DNA of 64,000 bases from Saussurea involucrata (lineage: Eukaryota; Streptophyta; Magnoliopsida; Asterales; Asteraceae), in contig CM066321.1 in the NCBI GenBank assembly GCA_033807775.1, positions 39,594,850-39,658,849 on the forward strand, in the 5' to 3' direction. A model generated the notes under the pieces. It was given only the letters and a program-made list of their open reading frames with translations, searched no databases and had not been told where the DNA came from. Shown here piece by piece: positions 58,701-64,000 of the stretch; the first letter of the stretch is position 1; every line of letters starts with the position of its first letter. Both the position numbers and the translations under genes were made by a program.

Positions 58701-61164
58701 CATCATCTTCCAAGCCTATAATTGGCTCTTCATAAAAGTCTCCTAAAAGGCTAGGCTCAAAATCATCACCTAAAGTTTCAATGGCGGAACAATCTTCTAA
58801 ATCACCGGTGAATTTTAGTGACTTAAAGACGTTGAAGGTTATTTGTTGGTCATTCACTCGCATGGTTAGCTCACCTTTTTGGACATCAATTAAAGTTCGG
58901 CCGGTAGCAAGAAAAGGTCTTCCTAGGATAATGGGAATATTCTTATCGGCCTCAAAGTCCAAAACTAGAAAATCGGTCGGAAAAATGAATTTATCAACTT
59001 TGACCAAAATATCTTCAATTTTTCCTTTCGGATAAGCAATGGATCTATCCGCGAGTTGCAAAGTGACAGTAGTGGGTCTTACTTCACCAATTCCTAACTT
59101 GTTAAAAATTGACAAGGGCATGAGATTTATGCTTGCACCCAAGTCACATAGTGCATTTCCGACCTCTTGACCACCAATGGAGCATGGGATGGTAAAACTT
59201 CCCGGGTCCTTGAGTTTCGGAGGGATTTTACAAGTAAGAATTGCACTACATTCCTTGGTTAAAGCAACCGTCTCATATTCTCCTAGTCTTCTCTTTTTGT
59301 TGAGAATGTCTTTTAAAAACTTAACATAGTTTGGCATTTGCTCGAGAGCTTCTACCAAAGGAATGTTAATATGGAGTTGCTTGAAAACGTCTAAAAACTT
59401 TTTAAACTGAACATCCATCTTTTTATCTTTAAATCTTTCAGGAAAAGGCAACTCACGTAGATCCAAGCTTGTTTGCTTTTTGCTGGGTGTAGGCACAGGA
59501 TGCTCGGCATTTTTGACAACAGCGGACGAATCTGCTGTTGTAGACACAAAAACAGGGTCCTGCGGTTTTTCAACAGTAGAGAACAGTCCAGGAAAATTTT
59601 CTCTATCGAAAAGATGTGATTCTTTTTGCATATTAGGTGTGGTAGGAGATTGATCGTTTTTACGCGAGTCCTCTACGTTACCTATTTCCATTATGCTTAT
59701 GGCCTTGACATGTTCCTTGTGTGGTCCTTTTGGGTTCTCGGTGTCACTAGGCAAAGTCCCTTGTGGTCTATTTTTGAGCTCGGTCGCAAATTGACCAAGT
59801 TGGGTCTCAAACCCTCTCAAGGTTGCATTGGTTTGGTTTATAAAACCTTTAAGCAATGATTCGAGTGAACCGTTACCTTCCGATGCATTTTGTTGCCTAG
59901 GAGCATGCGATTGTGAAGATTGACCATGTTGGTAATTGGACTGTTGGTTTTGATAAAATCCCGGGGGATTTTGTGGTCGGTTTTGCGGTTGACTTGCCCC
60001 GGGGGGTTGAAGTCCTTGATTTCCCGACCAAGAGAAGTTCGGGTGATTCCGCCAATTCGGGTTATAAGTTTGAGAAAATGGGCCATTTCTAGCATTTCCC
60101 AAATAATTTACCGAGACGGGATTTCCCGGACAATTCTCATAATTATGACTTTCCCCACAAAATGCACATGACTCATTAATAGCTTGAGCTTGGTTTTTCT
60201 CTCCATTGATGTTTAAATTATTTTTCACCAAGTTAGTCAAAGCTACAATTTGTGCATTTAAAGATGTGATGGCATCAATTTCATGAACTCCCGATGCATT
60301 TGGCGTGGTGATGGCACGAGCGTTTTGCCAATCGGTGTTATTGTTGGCAACTTTTTCTAAAATCTCAAATGCCTCGTTGTAAGTTTTTGAAACAAAAGCA
60401 CCACCCGCCGTATCATCGAGAATAATTTTAGCAGCATTAGAAAGACCATTATAAAATGTTTCTAATTGGATGCAATAAGGAATTCCATGATGAGGACATT
60501 TTCGAATTAAATCTTTAAATCTTTCCCATGCATCCGAGACTGCCTCGTCATTCTCTTGTCGAAAGTTCATGATATCGTGCCTAAGCTTTACATTTCTAGT
60601 TGGAGGAAAATATTTTTTTAAAAACTTTTCGGCTAAACTCGACCAAGTTTCGATGGATTCCGGTGGTTGAGAATTTAGCCATGCTTTAGCTCTATCCCTT
60701 AACGTGTAAGTGAAGAGTGTCAAACGTAAGGCTTCCGGTGTTACGCCGGGAATGCGAAAATGATCCGTCATTTCTATAAATGATTTTAAATGAGAGTGCG
60801 GATCCTCCGAAGGTAATCCTCCAAATTGACCCATTGCTTGGATCATTTGAAACATTACGGGTTCGGGTTTAAAAGCTTGTGCATTCATGTTGGGCCTAAT
60901 AATACCCGACTTTAATTGCTCAAATTCGGGTGTTGCATAGTCCCTTATTTTCCTATCTTTACTATCGGCAATACCTACCGTTGTTTCAACCGGTGGAGGT
61001 GGCGGCGGAGCTGCCATGTTGCGGTTTAAAGGTGGTGGGTTTTGCCGATTACCTCTTCTTCGTCTAGCAATAGTTCTTTCGATTTCGTTATCAAGAGGTA
61101 AAAGCTCTCCGCGTTGCAACCGTGGCATACAACACGAAGACGGTGTTTTTGAAACAAGTGACAC
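55708..61164 (-). CDS. Athila gag-pol polyprotein (gag, protease, RT, RNase H, integrase)
   Basis: 1818 codons with no stop or frameshift, starting 47 nt after the PBS. In order: gag core around residues 90-260 (HSHLKSFIEMTDHF, RAKAWLNSQPPESI, KFLKKYFPP); a single knuckle CAFCGESHNYENCPGN near 338; protease ALCDLGASINLMP near 676; RT from about 930 with CMDYRQLNLATKKDHFPLPF and catalytic FMDDFSVIG near 1100; RNase H VMCDASDWAVGAVL near 1250 and HTDHSAIKYL; integrase zinc finger ending CDECQRTG near 1500, then WGIDFMGPFP (about 1530), DEGTHF (about 1590) and the downstream Glu region NREIKSILEK. All catalytic motifs of a gypsy polyprotein look intact. Near-identical LTRs suggest that this copy may be competent for gag-pol expression. 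Confidence 0.95.
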   Translation of the reverse strand: MSLVSKTPSSCCMPRLQRGELLPLDNEIERTIARRRRGNRQNPPPLNRNMAAPPPPPPVETTVGIADSKDRKIRDYATPEFEQLKSGIIRPNMNAQAFKPEPVMFQMIQAMGQFGGLPSEDPHSHLKSFIEMTDHFRIPGVTPEALRLTLFTYTLRDRAKAWLNSQPPESIETWSSLAEKFLKKYFPPTRNVKLRHDIMNFRQENDEAVSDAWERFKDLIRKCPHHGIPYCIQLETFYNGLSNAAKIILDDTAGGAFVSKTYNEAFEILEKVANNNTDWQNARAITTPNASGVHEIDAITSLNAQIVALTNLVKNNLNINGEKNQAQAINESCAFCGESHNYENCPGNPVSVNYLGNARNGPFSQTYNPNWRNHPNFSWSGNQGLQPPGASQPQNRPQNPPGFYQNQQSNYQHGQSSQSHAPRQQNASEGNGSLESLLKGFINQTNATLRGFETQLGQFATELKNRPQGTLPSDTENPKGPHKEHVKAISIMEIGNVEDSRKNDQSPTTPNMQKESHLFDRENFPGLFSTVEKPQDPVFVSTTADSSAVVKNAEHPVPTPSKKQTSLDLRELPFPERFKDKKMDVQFKKFLDVFKQLHINIPLVEALEQMPNYVKFLKDILNKKRRLGEYETVALTKECSAILTCKIPPKLKDPGSFTIPCSIGGQEVGNALCDLGASINLMPLSIFNKLGIGEVRPTTVTLQLADRSIAYPKGKIEDILVKVDKFIFPTDFLVLDFEADKNIPIILGRPFLATGRTLIDVQKGELTMRVNDQQITFNVFKSLKFTGDLEDCSAIETLGDDFEPSLLGDFYEEPIIGLEDDVSEEDLMEVIDAFEHLDFNDRPPQMPSILKAPDLDLKPLPSHLKYAYLMKENKLPVIISSKLSDGQEEKLLELLKSHKKAIGWTLADIKGISPSICQHKIILEENSIGKVQPQRRLNPIMKEVVKKEILKWLDAGIIYPISSSGWVSPVQCVPKKGGTTGIKNEKNELIPTRTVTGWRICMDYRQLNLATKKDHFPLPFIDQMLDRLAGKEFYCFLDGYSGYNQIHIAPEDQEKTTFTCPFGTFAFRRMPFGLCNAPATFQRCMMSIFSDMIEDTMEVFMDDFSVIGTSFDNCLDNLRKSLERCETHDLILNWEKCHFMVQEGIVLGHMVSKQGLEVDKAKLEVIMQLPEPTSVKGIRSFLGHAGFYRRFIKDFSKIAKPLCNLLHVDQTFDFTSECKTAFSTIKEALVSAPIVIAPDWTKPFEVMCDASDWAVGAVLGQKKEKIFHPIYYASKTLIEAQINYTTTEKELLAVVFAFDRFRSYLIGTKVVVHTDHSAIKYLFNKTDAKPRLIRWVLLLQEFDIEIVDRKGINNQVADHLSRVEMNVSSGGKHEIKEVFPDERILAIQHVEKELPWYADIANYLASGIRPYHMNSQKFKKFLHDCKQYFWDDPFLYKLGSDQILRKCVPDFEIKSILRDCHASPYGGHFGGQRTAAKILQCGFFWPSIFKDSFEFVKSCDECQRTGNLSQRNEMPLNNILEVELFDVWGIDFMGPFPMSFNNQYILVAVDYVSKWIEAIACPRNDAKTVINFLHKNIFVRFGTPRALISDEGTHFVNKMLSTVLSKYNIHHKVSTAYHPQTNGLAELSNREIKSILEKVVKPDRKDWSLKLDDALWAYRTAFKTPLGLSPYKLVFGKACHLPLELEYKAFWAVKELNLNEEVAGKKRKLQLNELEEIRHHAYENAKLYKEKTKVWHDRRINKRNFEKNQQVLLFNSRLKLFPGKLKSRWSGPFTIADVGKFGTVDLINPQDGSIFRVNGHRVKHFIPNEVPIPTGNNE

Positions 61165-61210
61165 AGGCTCAAGTGATTATTCAATATCTCAGGATCTATG
61201 ATCGCGCCAG

Positions 61211-61228
61211 TCCCCGGCAACGGCGCCA
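61211..61228 (-). other. Athila primer binding site
   Basis: Minus strand TGGCGCCGTTGCCGGGGA, complementary to the 3' end of tRNA-Asp, 6 bp inside the 5' LTR. Confidence 0.92.
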
Positions 61229-61234
61229 AAAACT

Positions 61235-62691
61235 TGATAGCAGAAAATCGTATGGTCACAATGTACCCACAGAGGGGGTGCAAGTATACACCACAACTAT
61301 GATCGCTATAAGTAATAAAAATGGCAAGTATTTACCAAGTATCGATCCCACAAGGACTGAACTACTGAGAATCAGAGAATGTCACGAACTTCTTTTCACA
61401 AGTCTCGGTTTGAAAAGATTGTTGGTTTGTTGGAAAATAATTAAACTCTTGAATAATTAAAAATGGGTATGGATGTGAATTCCCTTGAGATTTTCGTAGT
61501 AACAAGATGGTTAGTTGCTTTGTAGGACGAAATGTTTATAAAAAGCCCGATCTCTCGAAATGAATGCGATTTATAGACCGGTCCTACAAAGTTTCCGTAA
61601 AGTTTCCATTGTTACCAACTCTCGATTTCGCCGAATTAAATAAGTTTGACTCTAAACGTCAAGTTCTACCAATATGGAGATTTACACCCAAATCTCTTTG
61701 TGATATAAATCTCGATCGGCGTTTGAACCTTAATAATTCATACAAAACCCGCCTCTCGACGTGGTTATCAAAGACTCTCTCAAATCTTTGTGCATCACTT
61801 AAGCCGTATGTCAAATCCGCCCCTCTCGAGGTCTAAGATCTAATATTAACACATAAAAGTGATCGGCTTATCTGCGTTGAGTTTAAGTCCCGACTCAAGT
61901 GACCAATCTCGAGAGTTAGTAACAAATGGCCACACCCAAGTGTTGCCTACTAGTCTCAAGTTTATTCACATCCACACCCGAGGGGTGCTTAGTTCATAAT
62001 TAAATTAAACGACATAATAATATAAAAGAAATGCAGAAAATTAACTTGCATAATATTAAATACGGAATAGCAATTACAATTAACAAAGTAAAGACTAAAT
62101 TTAAAAGCAGGAGAATTTATCACTATTAAAGCAAGTAAATTAAACTAAGAAAGCAATTAAAAACTATTACTAAGAAAACAAGTAAAAGTTATCACTATTA
62201 AGAAAGCAAGTAAATTGTTCTTAAGAAAGCAAATAAAAGTTGCTGGAAGATGATGTTAGAAGATGATGTTGGAAGATGCTGCTGGAAGATGCCTCCAAAT
62301 GATCCCAAGTCTTCTTCTTTTATAGCTTTGAGATTGTGTAATACCCAATGGTTAAAACCCAATACCACCACTTCAGCCCCTGGTTTTGCTGAGCTCTGCT
62401 GTCCAAGAATGCCAGCCCATAGTTGCCTTTTATTACCCAGTTAAAAGCTTTGTCCGCTGGATAAAAGCAGTAACCGCTCTGCTCACAGTGAGCACACGCT
62501 TCCCACAGTGGGCACATTCTGTCCAATGTCCGAGAGTGCAGAAAAATCCCAAGAAAATTAAACTTTTGAAACAGATCATCCTTTTTCCACATTTTAGACC
62601 AAACGAAGGGGAAAGAAGCAAAGTGGGTATAAAAATGATATAATATCCTAGAAAAAGAGTAATAATAAACTCTCAAAAATGAGAGTTATCA
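61235..62691 (-). repeat. Athila 5' LTR (right copy)
   Basis: 1457 bp, same termini and length as the left copy, followed by the CTTAC duplication. Confidence 0.95.
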
Positions 62692-62961
62692 CTTACTCTT
62701 TCCCTATAAATTACTGTTTCAGGTACGAGTGGCAGTAAGGCGTGACGGTACACACTGGCGCGTTGAGAAGACTTTTATCATTTTTACTTTGAGACATTAT
62801 GTTTATACTATTTACATTTTTCCGCTGTGTTAATTGATTCGGTTATTTAACTTAACGAGATTTGGATAAACGTTTGATTGGATTTAAATACTTATGGTTT
62901 TATTTTAAATAAAACGTTATTTTTAAAAGTTCAAATTTATTGTAATTTTTGGGACGTTACA

Positions 62962-63263
62962 TGGTGGCCGGTGAACAATATATGTATAATATGTATATGT
63001 CTTCACTCAATTACAAGTTGGTCCCTATAGTTTTATTTTTGAAAGAATTAAGAAAAAGCAAAAGAAAATTACAAAAAAGAGACAAAATGGTGAAATGACG
63101 AAATTGCCCCTGACTCTAACGAAGCCATTTAACACCGTTTCTGACCAGACCCCGAATCTAGCGTAAAATCAAAACCATGAGTACCACAACTTGACTTATG
63201 AAACCACATGTATTTGTTTAAAAGAAATCACTATAGCTCAGGGACCAAAAGTAGAGTTTACTC
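62962..63263. repeat. Right terminal inverted repeat (outer part) of the Pack-MULE
   Basis: Reverse complement of 38197-38510, broken on its inner side by the Tekay insertion; the inner part of this repeat is at about 39765-39881. Confidence 0.9.
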
Positions 63264-63272
63264 TAAATGGTT

Positions 63273-63552
63273 TAACATGAAAGATGAAAAATGACAATAA
63301 AATGATAAAAAACACAAAAGTGAAAAAAGATAAAACCACATGGACTAAACTTGTAATTACAATATTATCTAAACAAACAAAAAAGGAAAAAAAGACAGCA
63401 TTAGTTAACTAACATGTTTAACTATAGTTAGTTAGAGGGACCAAAATTGAAACAAAATGGCAACCATAGTGATCAAAATTGTAATTAGTTTAATAGAGGG
63501 ACCAAAATTGATAGTGAGTGACAACCACAAGGACCAAAAATGTAATTTACAC
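63273..63552. repeat. Right terminal inverted repeat of the outer MULE
   Basis: Reverse complement of 35375-35690 with moderate divergence, followed by the TTGATTTTT duplication. Confidence 0.88.
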
Positions 63553-63561
63553 TTGATTTTT

Positions 63562-64000
63562 TTTTTTCAAAATAACCAGCAACTTCTTCTCTAGTTTTAA
63601 ATGAAGAGAGGTGACCCATAAAGACATAAAAATCTGACATGATGTGATTTTATTCTAAAAAAGAGATTACAACACATGATTGTCTTTGCGGGCCATCTCT
63701 GCTTACTTGAAACTAGAAGAGAGATCGACTCTTATTTTGTTTTTTCCTTATTAAAAAAAAATTACTTTTTAAGTAATAATTAATATATATATATATAATA
63801 TAATATTTTTATTTATATATTTATTTATTAACTTTAATTTATTAAGTTATTATTTATTTAGTTGTTTCGATACATTAATTTTTAAAAATTAAAAGTCGTC
63901 ATTTTTTACAAAATAACTTTTAATATTTATTTCTTAGAGCAACTCCAACAACTTTGCTAAAACAGAAAAATGAGATTGAGCTTTTATCATTTTATATTAA
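63562..64000. other. AT-rich host DNA, probably the displaced distal PRA1 promoter
   Basis: Continues directly from 35374 if the outer MULE and one duplication copy are removed. No gene is seen. It includes poly-A and TATATA tracts and, at 63937, AGAGCAACTCCAAC, which resembles a common plant MITE terminus but has no partner in the window. Confidence 0.45.

Larger units (their letters stand above)
50711..62691 (-). mobile_element. Athila Ty3/gypsy element, nearly intact
   Basis: 11,981 bp flanked by CTTAC (50706-50710 and 62692-62696). On the minus strand the order is LTR (62691-61235), PBS TGGCGCCGTTGCCGGGGA matching tRNA-Asp as is usual for Athila, gag-pol (61164-55708), spacer, the Athila-type second ORF (55269-52936, one stop), a UTR, polypurine tract GTTTGGGGGTG and the second LTR (52167-50711). 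Both LTRs are 1457 bp and I count about four differences, so the insertion is recent. Confidence 0.95.
39882..62961 (+). mobile_element. Tekay-type Ty3/gypsy chromovirus, complete ends, defective
   Basis: LTRs TGTAAAGCCCG to GGGACGTTACA with 5-bp duplication TGGTG (39877-39881 and 62962-62966). The order is 5' LTR, PBS, long leader (holding a nested SIRE solo LTR), gag, protease, partial RT, a large deletion, the integrase end with chromodomain, polypurine tract and 3' LTR (interrupted by Athila). The two LTRs are about 2.01 kb each after removing Athila, with only a few differences per hundred bases where I compared them. Confidence 0.93.
48964..62961 (+). repeat. 3' LTR of the Tekay element, split by Athila
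   Basis: The left part is 48964-50710 and the right part is 62697-62961, together about 2.01 kb. The split is an Athila insertion with duplication CTTAC. Confidence 0.92.
38197..63263 (+). mobile_element. Pack-MULE carrying a Nudix-like gene copy, split by later insertions
   Basis: The left repeat starts GAGTAAACTCTACTTTTGGT (38197). Its reverse complement ends at 63263. Flanks TAAATGGTA (38188-38196) and TAAATGGTT (63264-63272) match in 8 of 9 positions, as expected for a MULE duplication with one mutation. The terminal repeats extend through ATTGTTCACCG and the CCACCATTTTCTC block to CACAACCACCATCGTCA. The left repeat is interrupted by a TRIM (38551-38918) and the right by the Tekay element (39882-62961). 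The original length would be about 1.6 kb. Confidence 0.9.
35375..63552. mobile_element. Outer MULE, now carrying all later insertions
   Basis: The left terminal inverted repeat (35375 to about 35690) begins GAGTAAATTACATTTTTGGT. The right one (about 63273-63552) is its reverse complement with moderate divergence and ends AATTTACAC. It is flanked by a perfect 9-bp duplication TTGATTTTT (35366-35374 and 63553-63561), the hallmark of Mutator-like elements. With nested elements removed the original MULE is only about 1.3 kb, mostly AT-rich, and has no transposase. Confidence 0.9.

Noticed and set aside
63937..63955. A further MITE at the right edge
   Set aside because: Only one terminus-like motif is present and the window ends before a partner could appear.

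Overview
The window is plant nuclear DNA, most likely from a eudicot and plausibly Asteraceae. The evidence is two intron-bearing or intronless plant housekeeping genes (RPS15 and a PRA1-family gene) embedded in LTR retrotransposons of the SIRE (Ty1/copia), Tekay and Athila (Ty3/gypsy) lineages plus MULE, hAT, Harbinger and Stowaway-type DNA transposons. The family-level guess (Asteraceae) rests on the general look of the SIRE and Tekay elements and is inference. There is no bacterial-type gene organisation. Only RPS15 and PRA1 look like ordinary expressed host genes.

Region 1-22849 is a nest of LTR elements. A decayed copia gag (from 16004) was hit by SIRE-B (right end 15998). SIRE-B in turn appears to have been hit in its integrase by SIRE-A (right end about 8478). 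SIRE-A carries a Tekay-type solo LTR (2677-5826, duplication GTTTG), which itself carries a small copia-derived element (4721-5608, duplication TACGT). The copia gag is also split by a gypsy solo LTR (18338-20928, duplication AAGTT) and followed by a second, reverse one (21088-22844, duplication AATTG). Both SIRE copies have the extra ORF after pol that typifies this lineage.

Region 22850-35374 is the gene-bearing part. It holds an hAT-like and several Harbinger-like non-autonomous elements, the four-exon ribosomal protein gene RPS15 (26078-28308) with a telo-box/site II promoter, more MITEs, and a single-exon PRA1 gene on the minus strand (34664-35209).

Region 35375-63552 is one nested insertion standing about 165 bp upstream of the PRA1 start codon. 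An outer MULE (perfect 9-bp duplication TTGATTTTT) contains a Pack-MULE-like element with a membrane-protein ORF (35733-37356, duplication AACTTTTAA), a small MITE (37370-37522), and a second Pack-MULE (38197-63263) carrying a broken Nudix-like gene. That second MULE is split by a TRIM element and by a complete but defective Tekay chromovirus (39882-62961, duplication TGGTG). The Tekay leader holds a SIRE solo LTR containing a gypsy solo LTR, and its 3' LTR holds an almost pristine Athila element (50711-62691, duplication CTTAC) with an open 1818-codon gag-pol and near-identical LTRs.

The most unusual signal is that several retroelement families here are studded with their own short motif, on both strands and in coding and non-coding parts alike: CGCTGA in SIRE-A, CACCGA in SIRE-B and its solo LTR, TCCGGA and a TTTTCGCAAC hairpin array in two gypsy solo LTRs, and a CAC-GTG-type palindrome in Athila. 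The motif stops at element boundaries, including at the nested Tekay LTR. All boundaries were read by eye from target-site duplications; lineage names come from motif recognition, not database search.
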